Source: Chersky-265 sp035275285 (GTDB lineage Bacteria; Fibrobacterota; Fibrobacteria; UBA11236). From it: a stretch of 64,000 nt of DNA. Made by a program: the position numbers and the translations under genes. Below, piece after piece: positions 41,991-50,694 of the stretch. Where the stretch lies: NCBI GenBank assembly GCA_035275285.1, contig DATENA010000247.1, positions 1 to 64,000 on the forward strand, written 5' to 3'. Positions within the stretch are counted from its first letter, which is position 1, and the number at the start of each line of letters is the position of its first letter. The notes under the pieces are model-generated. The model saw only the letters and a program-made list of their open reading frames with translations, searched no databases and was not told the origin of the DNA.

Positions 41991-43361
41991 ATGGTCAAAC
42001 TGCTGTTGGTGGAAGATAACCTGGGCCTGCGGGAGCAGATGAAATGGGCCCTGAACGCCGACTACGAGGTGCTGGAGGCCGAGACCTTGGAGGGCTGCCT
42101 GGACGCCCAACGCAAGCAGCGGCCCGGGGTCATCTGCCTGGACATGGGCCTGGAGAACAAGCCCGAGCGCGGCCTGGAAATCATCGATGCCGTGCTGGGT
42201 CAGGACCGCCTGGCCAAAATCATCGTCATCACCTCCAACATGAGCCCGGACCTGGGCCGGCGCGCGGTGGAGCGCGGGGCTTTCGATTTCCTGCAGAAGC
42301 CGGTGGACATCGACCTGCTCAAGGTCATCCTCGAGCGCGCCCGGCGGATGATGTCGTTCGAGAAGCCCGCGGCGGAGAATGCCACCGTGGGGCTGCCCAG
42401 CGAGGCCGACAACCTGATGATCGGCCGGAGCGAGGCGATGCGGAAGATCTTCGAGCATATCCGCAAGCTCGCCAAGACCGGCGTGAACGTCTTGCTGACG
42501 GGCGAAAGCGGCACCGGCAAGGAATTGTGCGCGCGCGCCATCCATTACCACAGCATGCGGCGGAACGAGATCTTCGTGCCCATCAACTGCGGATCGATCC
42601 CGGCCAGCCTGATGGAGTCCGAGCTGTTCGGCTACGTGAAGGGCGCCTTCACGGGCGCCAATACGGACAAGATGGGCCTCATCGAATCCGCCCACAAGGG
42701 GACCCTGTTCCTGGACGAAATCGGCGACATGCCCATGGCGTTGCAGGTCAAGCTGCTGCGCTTCCTCCAGGACCAGAAGCTCCAGCGCGTGGGCGAGACC
42801 ACCTTCCGCGCCCTCGACGTCCGCATCATCGCGGCCACCAACAAGACCAACCTGGCGGAAAAAAACAACACCGCCATGCGCACCGATCTCTACTACCGCC
42901 TGAGCGAATTCGAGATCAACCTGCCCCCCTTGCGGGACCGCAAGGACGATATCCCCCTCATCGCGGCCGCCATCATCGAGGCCAACCGGGCGAAGTTCAA
43001 CCAGCCCCGGCTCAAGCTCAGCAAGCGGGCGGAGCAGATGCTGCAGAACTACAGTTGGCCGGGCAACGTGCGCGAGCTGGAGAACAAGCTCAACCGCGCG
43101 TCCATCACCTGCGCCGGCCAGATCATCGAGGCCGAGGATCTGCAGCTCTCGGAGACCTCCTTCACCGTGCTCTCCTACCGGGAGGCGCGCCAGATGTTCG
43201 ACCGCAACTTCATCCTCAACGCCCTGAAGCAGGCCAAGGGCAACATCAGCCTGGCCGCCAAGGTCACGGGCCTGACCCGGCCCACCCTGTACGACATGAT
43301 GAAGAAGAACGGCATCACCGTGCAGATGGAGGCCAAGATGGAAGAGAAGGGCCCGGACTGA
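41991..43361 (+). CDS. prsR: PEP-CTERM-box response regulator PrsR, sigma54 activator
   Basis: 456 residues, three domains. The receiver has Asp51 (VICLDMGLEN), Lys103 (QKP) and the acidic pair Glu8-Asp9. The AAA+ domain carries Walker A GESGTGKE at 171-178, the sigma54-contact loop GAFTGA at 218-223 and Walker B TLFLDEIGD near 238. A Fis-type helix-turn-helix follows near 425-448 (NISLAAKVTGLTRPTLYDM). The intact GAFTGA loop means it can activate sigma54 promoters such as the one at 33462. It has its own 120-base leader after prsK. In known floc-forming bacteria this pair controls PEP-CTERM protein genes. Confidence 0.93.
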   Translation: MVKLLLVEDNLGLREQMKWALNADYEVLEAETLEGCLDAQRKQRPGVICLDMGLENKPERGLEIIDAVLGQDRLAKIIVITSNMSPDLGRRAVERGAFDFLQKPVDIDLLKVILERARRMMSFEKPAAENATVGLPSEADNLMIGRSEAMRKIFEHIRKLAKTGVNVLLTGESGTGKELCARAIHYHSMRRNEIFVPINCGSIPASLMESELFGYVKGAFTGANTDKMGLIESAHKGTLFLDEIGDMPMALQVKLLRFLQDQKLQRVGETTFRALDVRIIAATNKTNLAEKNNTAMRTDLYYRLSEFEINLPPLRDRKDDIPLIAAAIIEANRAKFNQPRLKLSKRAEQMLQNYSWPGNVRELENKLNRASITCAGQIIEAEDLQLSETSFTVLSYREARQMFDRNFILNALKQAKGNISLAAKVTGLTRPTLYDMMKKNGITVQMEAKMEEKGPD

Positions 43362-43363
43362 CC

Positions 43364-43753
43364 ATGGCCCAGGTCAAAATCTACGGCCTGCGCGAGTCCC
43401 TCGCCGCCACCCGGGCGCAATGGTCCGGCCTCATCCATGCCGCTCTGGTCGAGACCCTGGGTCTCCCCGAGGACAAGAAGTTCCAGCGCTTCATTCCCCT
43501 GGACCCCGGCGATTTCATCCATCCCGCGGATCGCACGGACGCTTATACCATCGTGGAGATCAGCCTGTTCGAGGGGCGCTCCCCCGGAGCCATCAAGAGC
43601 CTGTTGAAAAGGATCATGGCGGACGCGCAAACGGCGCTGGGCCTCTCCGCCCACGATATCGAGATCACGGTATTCGAATCGCCGCGCCATTGCTGGGGCA
43701 TCCGCGGCAAGACCGGGGATGAATTGGCGCTGGCCTACAAGGTGGACGTCTAG
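43364..43753 (+). CDS. Tautomerase-superfamily protein lacking Pro1
   Basis: 129 residues beginning 2 bases after the prsR stop, so translated with it. The two-fold beta-alpha-beta pattern, with FQRFIPLDPGDFIHPADRT, YTIVEISLFEGRSPGAIKSL and IEITVFESPRHCWGIRG, matches the Tautomerase_2 type of the 4-oxalocrotonate tautomerase superfamily. Enzymes of this superfamily use a proline exposed by Met removal; here the second residue is alanine (MAQVKIYGL). Either it is not a tautomerase or it works by another mechanism. Its coupling to a response regulator is unusual. The stop lies 2 bases before a palindromic element. Confidence 0.75.
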   Translation: MAQVKIYGLRESLAATRAQWSGLIHAALVETLGLPEDKKFQRFIPLDPGDFIHPADRTDAYTIVEISLFEGRSPGAIKSLLKRIMADAQTALGLSAHDIEITVFESPRHCWGIRGKTGDELALAYKVDV

Positions 43754-43755
43754 TA

Positions 43756-43922
43756 CTAGTGCTGTGACACCCCAATTGCGGGACGAAGGCGGCGAGGGAT
43801 GGGGGTTCAGGGCAAGGCGTCGCCGACGCAGGAATAGCAGCGCTATTCCAAGGAGGCGCAACGCAGCCCTGAACCCCCAGACCCGGCGAAAGCGGCCCGC
43901 AATTGGGGTGTCACAGCACTAG
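43756..43922. mobile_element. 167-bp MITE-like element with perfect 27-bp terminal inverted repeats
   Basis: The ends are CTAGTGCTGTGACACCCCAA plus TTGCGGG (43756-43782) and its exact complement (43896-43922). Inside lie a second inverted pair, TGGGGGTTCAGGGC (43800-43813) with GCCCTGAACCCCCA (43866-43879), and a central hairpin GGAATAGC-AGC-GCTATTCC (43831-43849). There is no coding capacity. The nested symmetry and sharp ends suit a non-autonomous transposable or REP-like element. It lies between convergent genes and supplies the TAG stop (43921-43919) of the minus-strand DegT gene. No clear target duplication was found. Confidence 0.75.
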
Positions 43923-45163
43923 GTCGGGAACAACGAGGGCCGCCGGAGCGCGGGCCGCACCCCCGTCCAATCGCGGGCCGGTTCCGGCGCCTGGCCTTTC
44001 CGCAGCGCGCCATGCTCTTCCAGGATCCCCGCCAGGCAATCCAGGAAGGCGTCCTCCCTGCCCATCAGTTCCGCCGTTACCGGAAGGGTGAGGATCTCTT
44101 CCGCCACGCGGCGCGCCCCGGGGAAATCCGCTTCCCCGCCGATCCCTTCCGGAGCGCCGGGAAGCCCGGGCAGTATCTCCGGATACATGCGCGTCACCCC
44201 TCCGAAGCGCGCGTTGGCGCCGCGGTACAGGCCTTCGCGCAAAGTCCGGTCCCGCACCAGCACGGGAAAACGCGTGGGCAAGCCCGCCGCCGCGGACGCG
44301 GGGCCGGAAACGGCTTCCCGGTCGCAGGCTCGCAACAGGTCGCGGTACCCGCCGATCAGCTTCCGGTAGAAATCCCGCCTTTGCAGGTAGGCCTCCAGGC
44401 AGGCGGAACCGGGGGAAGGGAACCCCGGGGACATGGCTTCGAGGGCGAGCGGCGCGTTCCAGACCGTGGCGCCGATGCCCAGGAAAGGCAAACGGGTCAG
44501 GGCCCAGAACAGGCGCGGTTGCGAGAGCAGGTTGATGGCCAGGGCCTTGGGCAGGATGCGCTCATGGCTTACGGGCAAAGCGGCCAGGGCGGAACGGCAG
44601 GCGTCCAGGCGGGGACCGGGTCCGGGCAGGCACAAGGCGCCGCCATGGCCGGCGTTGAGCGCCTTGCCGCGGCCGAAGCTGTAAAAACAGGGGGCATCGT
44701 CCTCCGGATCGTGGCGGTGGTCGAAATCCTGGGCGCAATCGCGCAGAAAGGCCGTATCACCCCACTCGCCCGCGGGCCTGGGCTGCGGCACGGCGAAGAA
44801 ATGCACCAGCAGCACCGCCAGCAAACCGTGCGCGCGGGCCCCTTCCAGCGATGCGGCATCATAGGCCAGCGTGCCGGGATCGAGATCCACCAGCACCGGC
44901 CGCAGCCCGGCCTGGATCACGGCTTGCGGCACGGAGGGGCAGCACCAGGCGGGCACGGCGACGGCTTTGAGGCGCGGCCGCAGGGCCGCGAGCCCGCGCA
45001 AGGCCACGTACAGAGCCGCGGCGCCGGAGGCGGTGAACAGGATGCGATCGGCGGCGTAGCCGCTATGGGCCGCGAAGGCGCCGGGAAAATCCTCCCCGCC
45101 CGCTTCCAGGAGAAAGGAGGCGGGGACCGCGTTGCCGCTGGGGGGAAGCGCGAAGCAGGTCAT
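43919..45163 (-). CDS. DegT/DnrJ/EryC1-like PLP protein, second copy
   Basis: The ATG at 45163 is preferred over a TTG twelve bases earlier; 414 residues. ASGAAALYVALRGLAAL, VPAWCCPSVPQAVIQAG, LLVHFFAVPQP and FYSFGRGKALNAGHGGAL outline a DegT-like fold, with the lysine in RGKAL as the likely PLP anchor. The C-terminal part (YRKLIGGYRDLLRA, TLPVTAELMGREDAF) is ordinary for the family. It is related in layout to the protein at 13484. Its final codon and stop lie in the right end of the palindromic element, so the C-terminus may have been altered by that insertion. Sugar amination is the usual role. Confidence 0.68.
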   Translation of the reverse strand: MTCFALPPSGNAVPASFLLEAGGEDFPGAFAAHSGYAADRILFTASGAAALYVALRGLAALRPRLKAVAVPAWCCPSVPQAVIQAGLRPVLVDLDPGTLAYDAASLEGARAHGLLAVLLVHFFAVPQPRPAGEWGDTAFLRDCAQDFDHRHDPEDDAPCFYSFGRGKALNAGHGGALCLPGPGPRLDACRSALAALPVSHERILPKALAINLLSQPRLFWALTRLPFLGIGATVWNAPLALEAMSPGFPSPGSACLEAYLQRRDFYRKLIGGYRDLLRACDREAVSGPASAAAGLPTRFPVLVRDRTLREGLYRGANARFGGVTRMYPEILPGLPGAPEGIGGEADFPGARRVAEEILTLPVTAELMGREDAFLDCLAGILEEHGALRKGQAPEPARDWTGVRPALRRPSLFPT

Positions 45164-45235
45164 GTAGGGAAACAAAGCTTTGGGGGCGGGCGAAACAAAT
45201 GCCGCGGATCCGGCGGAAAACCGGGGGAGGGCGAA

Positions 45236-46162
45236 TCAGGGAAGGATGAGGAAGGAACCGGTTTCCAGCACCGACCCGCCCGGGCCCCGCGCCGCCCACA
45301 GGTAGCGCGCCGGCCGCAGGAACAGACCCGAATGGTCCCGGCCGTCCCAGAGCAGCCGGGCCCGGGGTCCCGGAAGTTCCAGGACCCGGGCCCGGGCGCC
45401 CAGGGCGGTGAGGATCTCCAGGCTGCCGGGACCGGGCAGACCGCTGAGGGAAAGCGGCCCCTGCGCGAGCGGGGAATAGCGGGACGGGAACGCGGAGCGG
45501 GCGGCGCCTGCCGCGGGCGCGCCGGGAAGCCGCGGGAGCGAAGCGGCGGAGCCGGTGGCGGAGACCAGGATCAGCACCGTATCCCGGTCCTCGAACTTGC
45601 CGAAGTATTGCGCGCGCACCACCACCCGTCCCGTATCGGCCTTGCCGCTGCGCGACCGGAAGGCGGCCGTGCGGGAGGCGGGGTCGTAGGCGACGGAAAA
45701 GCGCGCGGAATCCGCCAGGGACAGGACCAAGGGCGCGCTGCCCAGCAGGGGATCGGAATGCGGCGCCAGGACGGCGCGCGTGGCCCCCGTGGCCTGGTCG
45801 GGGCGCAGGGTGTCGGGCAGGGACAGCAGGGGATATCCCACCTGGGTCTGCGCGGACGGATCGCTGGCGACGCCGCCGGCGTTGATCCCCTTGATGGCGT
45901 AGAAGTAGGGGCGGCCCTTTTCCGCCGACAGATCCCGGAAGCCCAGGGTGTCGCTTCCGGGAGAAGCCGGCACCACGCCCACCGCCTTGGCGGAACCGCC
46001 CGCGGAATCGGAGCGGTACACTTCGTAACGGACGATGGAATCCTCCGGGGGGCAGGCCAGGAAGCGCACGGAGATGCCTTTGGCGGAAGCGGCCCCGGAC
46101 AGGCCGGCGAGCAGGATCGCGGCCAGGGAGGCGGAGGCGGATTTCCAGGGGAGAAAATACAT
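45236..46162 (-). CDS. Secreted protein with fibronectin III-like and FlgD-like domains
   Basis: The ATG at 46162 follows GGAAGGG and yields 308 residues. The signal peptide is about 1-26 (SASLAAILLAGLSGAASA). One Fn3-like segment (about 30-115) has VRYEVYRSDSAGGS and RPYFYAIKGINAGG. The C-terminal 90 residues show PLSLSGLPGPGSLEIL and LLWDGRDHSGLFLRPARYLW, the pattern of FlgD Ig-like tails found on exported proteins of some non-proteobacterial phyla. There is no PEP-CTERM signal. It is a surface or periplasmic protein of unknown ligand. Confidence 0.65.
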   Translation of the reverse strand: MYFLPWKSASASLAAILLAGLSGAASAKGISVRFLACPPEDSIVRYEVYRSDSAGGSAKAVGVVPASPGSDTLGFRDLSAEKGRPYFYAIKGINAGGVASDPSAQTQVGYPLLSLPDTLRPDQATGATRAVLAPHSDPLLGSAPLVLSLADSARFSVAYDPASRTAAFRSRSGKADTGRVVVRAQYFGKFEDRDTVLILVSATGSAASLPRLPGAPAAGAARSAFPSRYSPLAQGPLSLSGLPGPGSLEILTALGARARVLELPGPRARLLWDGRDHSGLFLRPARYLWAARGPGGSVLETGSFLILP

Positions 46163-46280
46163 GGCAATACCCTTCCTTGACCGTCCAAGGCCCGAGGCAG
46201 CGAGATTCCCCAAAACGCTTCGGGAACCGGAAAAGTCGGGCGTTCCGTAGGCCGCGGGAGCGGCCTTTCCGCGGAACGCG

Positions 46281-46324
46281 CGGCCCGGTTTTCAACGCTC
46301 GGTAGAGCATTGAAAACCGGGCCG
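46281..46324. other. Long hairpin in a 460-base non-coding region
   Basis: The gap 46163-46622 between a minus and a plus gene contains a 15-bp perfect stem CGGCCCGGTTTTCAA (46281-46295) and TTGAAAACCGGGCCG (46310-46324), with an inner GCTC/GAGC pair around GGTA. There is no T run, so it is not a simple terminator. It may be a regulatory RNA structure or operator. Otherwise the gap shows only a weak promoter-like pair, listed separately. Confidence 0.6.
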
Positions 46325-46482
46325 ATGACAATGTTATTCTAGCGCCGCAACCCGGGGATCGCCAGTAAAATTGCCGTCAGTTTTTCCGACAGGGCCCTGC
46401 CAGAAAGTCCCCCAGGGCCTTGAAATCGGGGCCGGTGGGCCGCTTGTCCCGCCCGTCGTCCGGAAACAGATACGGTTTTTTC

Positions 46483-46510
46483 TTCTTGCACCCTGCCGGA
46501 CCGTTATGAT
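46483..46510 (+). promoter_or_regulatory. Weak promoter-like pair before the methyltransferase gene at 46623
   Basis: TTCTTG (46483-46488), a 16-base spacer and TATGAT (46505-46510). The -10 is a good match and the -35 poor. The leader would be about 105 bases. Confidence 0.3.
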
Positions 46511-46622
46511 TTTTAACCCTATAGGCGCGCGGATCCCGCGGCAATGCGGGGACTCCCGCGGGCCGGGGCGAAGGGATGCGCCGATTCCGGAAAACCAGGC
46601 TTTCAGGAGGCGCGAAATCGCT

Positions 46623-47357
46623 ATGGCAACTTCCCCCTATACGGTTCCGGACGCTCGGCTGAAACGGACGCCGGAGAAACCTTTGCACGTGTTCCTCGAT
46701 CAGGCGGTGCGCGAGTACCGCGACAAGGTCATGGAACGCATTCTCCGCAAACAGGTGCGCAAACCCTGGATGAAATACCGCGAAATCGGCATCATGGAAG
46801 ATCTGCTCAACACCCTGCGTCCCCTCCGGGCCCTGGAATGGGGCGCCGGCTACGGCACGTCCCACTTTTCGCGGCTGCTGCCGCCCGGGGGAGAATGGAT
46901 CGCCGTGGAGCACGATCCGGAATGGGCCGAACGCATCCGCGCGGAGGTGCCCGCGAACGTGCGCGTCTACGCGGTGCCTCCGGAAAAGAACCACTGGCTT
47001 CCCGCGGAAGGGGACGGCTCCTACGGGGACTTCCGCAATTACGTGGAGTTCCCGGCGCGGTTCGGGGACTACGATTTCATCCTCGTGGACGGCCGCGCCC
47101 GCGAAGCCTGCCTGCGCCAGGCCCGCTATCTGCTCGCCGAAGGCGGCGTAGTGGTGCTGCACGATGCCAACCGGGATTTCCTGCACAAGCCCTGGGAACT
47201 GTATCCGCGCCAGATCTTCTTCCAGGACTACCGCCGCTATTCCGGGGGGATATGGATCGGCAGCGTGGACCGCGACATCTCTTCCCTCATGGACCTGGGC
47301 CGCCATCGCCGCATCTGGAGCATCTACAATGCGCTGGGCCGGAGGTTCCGGTTGTGA
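46623..47357 (+). CDS. Class I SAM-dependent methyltransferase
   Basis: The ATG at 46623 is 13 bases past AGGAGG; 244 residues, of which the first 55 are basic. Motif I reads ALEWGAGYGTSHFSRLL and motif II IAVEHDPEWAERI. The acidic motif FILVDGRAREACLRQARYLL is followed by VVVLHDANRDF. This is the order of small-molecule or sugar methyltransferases of class I. It is coupled by a GTGA overlap to the glycosyltransferase-like gene downstream, so methylation of a glycan residue is likely (inference). There is no membrane segment. Confidence 0.75.
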   Translation: MATSPYTVPDARLKRTPEKPLHVFLDQAVREYRDKVMERILRKQVRKPWMKYREIGIMEDLLNTLRPLRALEWGAGYGTSHFSRLLPPGGEWIAVEHDPEWAERIRAEVPANVRVYAVPPEKNHWLPAEGDGSYGDFRNYVEFPARFGDYDFILVDGRAREACLRQARYLLAEGGVVVLHDANRDFLHKPWELYPRQIFFQDYRRYSGGIWIGSVDRDISSLMDLGRHRRIWSIYNALGRRFRL

Positions 47358-48457
47358 ACGTTCCCTCCCCGTCCGAGGACCCCGCGCTGGAAACCCTCGC
47401 GCCGGAGCCGCTTTCCGTCCCGGACGGAGGGACGCATCGCCCGGCCGGCGGCGGCCGCGTCTGGATAGCCTGGGAAAAGCAACGGCGGTCCCTGAACCTG
47501 TCCCGGCGCCTGGGGGCGCGGCTCTTCCTGTGCCTGGACGAAGGACGCGGCTGGAAACGGTATCCTTTGTCCATCGCCAAAACGGTGCGGGAATTGCGGC
47601 GCCTCCGCGGCCATACCGTGGTGGTCCAGAATCCCTCCATGGTGCTGGCGGCCCTGGCCTGCCTGCTCAAAAAGCCGTTCGGCTATTCCCTGACGGTGGA
47701 CCGGCACAGCAATTTCGGCTTCCTGGCGGGCGCGCGCGCCGGGTTCAAGCGCCGCCTTTCCGATCTGCTCAGCGACTACACTCTGCGCCATGCCGACCTC
47801 ACCCTGGTCACCAACGACGAATTGCGGGACCGGGTGGAACGGGCCGGCGGCCGCGGCTTTACGCTGCCGGATCCGTTCCCGGACCCCCGGGGGCCGCGGG
47901 ACGGGCCCATCCTCCGGCCGCGGCCGGAAGGCGCTCCCAAGGAGATCCTCTTCGTCTCCTCCTGGGCTTTCGACGAGCCCATCGCCCAGACCGTGGAGGC
48001 CTGCCGGCGGTTGCGGGGGGAAATCATCGTGCGCATCACCGGCAGGATGAAGCCCGGCTTCGCGCGGCTGGTGCGGGAAGCGCCGGACAATTTCGTGCCC
48101 ACGGGATTCCTGAGCGATCGGGACTATTTCGCCTTGATGGCGGAATGCGATGCGGTGATGGCGGTGACCCATCGCGCCGCCACCCTGGTATGCGGCGGCT
48201 ACGAAGGCGCGGCCATGGGCAAACCCCTCATCCTGGGGAACTCGGCCGCCCTGCGCGCCTATTTCGACGAAGGCTGCGTGTACACGGACGGGTCCGCCGG
48301 GGATCTGGAAACGCAGATGCGCGGGCTCATCGCCGACCTGCCCGCCCATGCCCGGGGCATCCGCCGGTTCCATGCCCGCAGGCGGGAAGAATGGGACGCG
48401 CGGCTCGCGGAATTGGAATCCCTCCTCCCGCGTCCGGGCCGGGCGCGATCGTCGTAA
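47354..48457 (+). CDS. Glycosyltransferase-like protein (GT-B-like, divergent)
   Basis: GTG start overlapping the previous stop; 367 residues. VWIAWEKQRRSLNLSRRLG and VVVQNPSMVLAALACLLKKPF form the first domain. The second has ILFVSSWAFDEPIAQTVEAC, GFLSDRDYFALMAECDAVMA and GGYEGAAMGKPLILG, a weak but recognisable donor-binding pattern. The YEGAAMGKP segment takes the place of the usual E-x7-E. It is probably a glycosyltransferase acting with the coupled methyltransferase. The first 35 residues are Pro/Gly-rich and not conserved-looking. Confidence 0.65.
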   Translation: MNVPSPSEDPALETLAPEPLSVPDGGTHRPAGGGRVWIAWEKQRRSLNLSRRLGARLFLCLDEGRGWKRYPLSIAKTVRELRRLRGHTVVVQNPSMVLAALACLLKKPFGYSLTVDRHSNFGFLAGARAGFKRRLSDLLSDYTLRHADLTLVTNDELRDRVERAGGRGFTLPDPFPDPRGPRDGPILRPRPEGAPKEILFVSSWAFDEPIAQTVEACRRLRGEIIVRITGRMKPGFARLVREAPDNFVPTGFLSDRDYFALMAECDAVMAVTHRAATLVCGGYEGAAMGKPLILGNSAALRAYFDEGCVYTDGSAGDLETQMRGLIADLPAHARGIRRFHARRREEWDARLAELESLLPRPGRARSS

Positions 48458-48499
48458 GACCGGCGCGCAACGCCGGATCCCGGCCGGCGCCGGATCCTT

Positions 48500-49399
48500 T
48501 CAATCCGGAATGGGATCGTATTCGTGCGCCTGCAGGTTGCGGGGCGGGCTCTTCGGCTTTTTGACGGGCGGCAGGGCGGTGGCGGGTCCGATGTAGGCAT
48601 CGGAAACGGCGGGATCGTCGACGTACCGGCGCGAAGGGGAGACCGGATCCGGACAGGGGTTCTTGCCGGCGGACGAGTTGGAGTACCACCCGCCGAACAT
48701 CACCCGATTGATGGGGGAAGCGACGGAGGCGGTCAGGTTCATGCCCGTCTTCTCCGCCACCATGCGGCCGTCCACCCAGATGCGGACCGCGCCGTCCGAA
48801 GCCCCCGGGGTGTTGAGCTTGATCTCGGTCTCGATGCAATACCAGCGCTTGCGCAGCGGGGTCCAGCGCGCTTCCACGCTGCCCCAATCCACCGGCCCGC
48901 CGTTGAAGGAGAGCGCCAGGACCTTGGCGTCCGTGAGGCCGCAATAATTGGAGCCCGGTTCGTCCGCCTTGAGCTGCAGGATGATGTCGAAATCATTGAT
49001 CTGCTTGGCTTCGTTGAAGGAAGAGAGGCGGTGGATCTTCATGCCGGCGGCGAAATCGAATCCCTCATCGTAATAATCGTAGAAGCGCGTAAAGATATGG
49101 CGGGAATCCGCTTTGCGCCAGGTGCCGCCGTAGACCTCGTTCTTGACGAACTCTATCCGGAAGGCCTGCGCGCCGGTATGGGATATCCCTCCGCGGCCCA
49201 GGGAAATGGCATCGTCGTGGATGCCCAGCCATCCCTGGCATCCGGCGGCGGGCCGGTTGGAAAAGCAGGCGGGGTCGGCGTCCTCCAGATCGGAGAGGAA
49301 ACGGATCTGCGCGGAAGCGGTGCCGAAGGAGAGGAGCGCGGCCGCGAGGCAGCCGCGCGCGCAAGGGACGGACGGAATGCGGAACGGGCGGAACGGCAT
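48500..49399 (-). CDS. Secreted jelly-roll protein, polysaccharide lyase-like
   Basis: 299 residues with a signal peptide of about 30 residues (CLAAALLSFGTASAQ). The body has the beta-jelly-roll look of concanavalin-like lyases or glucanases: FTRFYDYYDEGFDFAAG, MKIHRLSSFNEAKQ, FDIILQLKADEPGSNY, RWYCIETEIKLNTPGASDG and VRIWVDGRMVAE. Such order is seen in polysaccharide lyase family 14 and heparin lyase I relatives. The catalytic residues could not be placed with confidence, so binding only is possible. The tail is proline-rich (TALPPVKKPKSPPRN). It may act on the polymer exported by this locus. Confidence 0.6.
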   Translation of the reverse strand: MPFRPFRIPSVPCARGCLAAALLSFGTASAQIRFLSDLEDADPACFSNRPAAGCQGWLGIHDDAISLGRGGISHTGAQAFRIEFVKNEVYGGTWRKADSRHIFTRFYDYYDEGFDFAAGMKIHRLSSFNEAKQINDFDIILQLKADEPGSNYCGLTDAKVLALSFNGGPVDWGSVEARWTPLRKRWYCIETEIKLNTPGASDGAVRIWVDGRMVAEKTGMNLTASVASPINRVMFGGWYSNSSAGKNPCPDPVSPSRRYVDDPAVSDAYIGPATALPPVKKPKSPPRNLQAHEYDPIPD

Positions 49400-49405
49400 C
49401 CCCTG

Positions 49406-49434
49406 AAGATACCACCGGACGGCGGCCGGAGCAA
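49406..49434 (-). promoter_or_regulatory. Sigma70-like promoter for the secreted lyase-like gene
   Basis: On the minus strand TTGCTC (49434-49429), a 17-base spacer and TATCTT (49411-49406). The expected RNA start coincides with the ATG at 49399, so the transcript would be leaderless, or the promoter call is wrong. Confidence 0.35.
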
Positions 49435-49603
49435 TCGCGGCGGCGTTTTAAAAGCGAAAATTGACCGTAGCCTGACTCCTCGGCGCGCGCCTTCCTCCCT
49501 GGAGGCCTACTCCCGCCTGGCCCCGAAGGCATATTGACTTGCCCCGTCGGGAAAGGTTGTTTCTGGAATGGGATCCCGATCCGCGATCTCCAAGGAGTGG
49601 AAA

Positions 49604-50644
49604 ATGCCTTCGGAACCCGCCATGGCCCAGGGAAGGAAGCACACGAGACCGGATTCACAGCCGCCCCCGCTGGTCAGCTTGGGGCTTCCGGTCTACAACG
49701 GGTCCAATTTTCTCCGCCCCGCCCTCGATTCGATCCTGGCCCAGACCTACCGGCACTGGGAATTGATCCTCTCCGACAATGGATCCACGGACGCCACCGA
49801 ATCCATCTGCCGGGAATACGCGGCCCGCGAACCGCGCATCCGCTACTACCGGGAAGCGGTCAACCGCGGCGCCACCTGGAACTTCAACCGGGTCTTCGAC
49901 CTGGCCACCGGTCCCCTGTTCCGCTGGACCGCCCACGACGACGTCTGCGCGCCCGAGCTCCTGGAGCGTTGCGTGGCGGTGATGCAGTCGCGGCCGGAAG
50001 TGGTGCTCTGCCATCCGCGCACCCGCATCATCGACGCGCACGGCGAAGTGGTGTGCGATTACGGGACGCGCCTGCGCACCGACTCCCCGTCCCCCGGGCG
50101 CCGCTTCCACGATCTCATCTGCGTCGATCACGCCTGCTTCCCCATCTTCGGGGTGGTGCGCACGCGCCTGCTGCGCCGCGCCAATCCCATGGGCGATTAC
50201 GTGGGGACCGACCGCAACCTGCTGGCCGAGCTCTCCCTGCACGGGCCGTTCCACGAAATCCCGGAATTCCTCTTCCTGCGACGGGATCACCCCGGCACCT
50301 CCACCCGGCAATATCCGTCGGCGAAGGAACGCTTGGTCTGGTTCGGCGCCCACGGAACGGGCGGGCAGCATCCCACCTTGCGGCGCGGCCTGGAATACTG
50401 GCATTCCATCGCGCGGGCGCCCCTGGGGCCCGGCGACAGGCTGGCCTGCGTGGGCATCCTGGGCAAGTGGGTCTCCATGCGGATCCGCTCCGTGCTGGGC
50501 CGCAACCTGAACCTCCCCGGCCTGGGCGGGGCGTACCAGCCCGCTGCGCTGTCCCAGGCCGCGGCCTCGCCGGTTTCCCCGGCCGCCTCTTCCATGTATC
50601 TGACCCTCAAGCGAGCGCTCGCCCTGACCCTCTCCCAGCTCTGA
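49604..50644 (+). CDS. Glycosyltransferase family 2
   Basis: The ATG at 49604 has AAGGAG six bases ahead and is preferred over the earlier ATG at 49568, which has none; 346 residues. The GT-A signature begins VSLGLPVYNGSNFLRPAL, then LILSDNGSTDATE and FRWTAHDDVCAPEL, where the DD pair is the metal site. A later aspartate is in GDYVGTDRNLLAEL. No membrane helix is evident. It should add one sugar to a lipid-linked unit. A TTGACT box at 49534 with a poor -10 may be its promoter. It stands alone between a secreted protein and a lipoprotein gene. Confidence 0.83.
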   Translation: MPSEPAMAQGRKHTRPDSQPPPLVSLGLPVYNGSNFLRPALDSILAQTYRHWELILSDNGSTDATESICREYAAREPRIRYYREAVNRGATWNFNRVFDLATGPLFRWTAHDDVCAPELLERCVAVMQSRPEVVLCHPRTRIIDAHGEVVCDYGTRLRTDSPSPGRRFHDLICVDHACFPIFGVVRTRLLRRANPMGDYVGTDRNLLAELSLHGPFHEIPEFLFLRRDHPGTSTRQYPSAKERLVWFGAHGTGGQHPTLRRGLEYWHSIARAPLGPGDRLACVGILGKWVSMRIRSVLGRNLNLPGLGGAYQPAALSQAAASPVSPAASSMYLTLKRALALTLSQL

Positions 50645-50694
50645 GATCCCGGTTCCGCCTTCCTTAACTACTTTTCCCGGCAGGGAAGGCGTTG

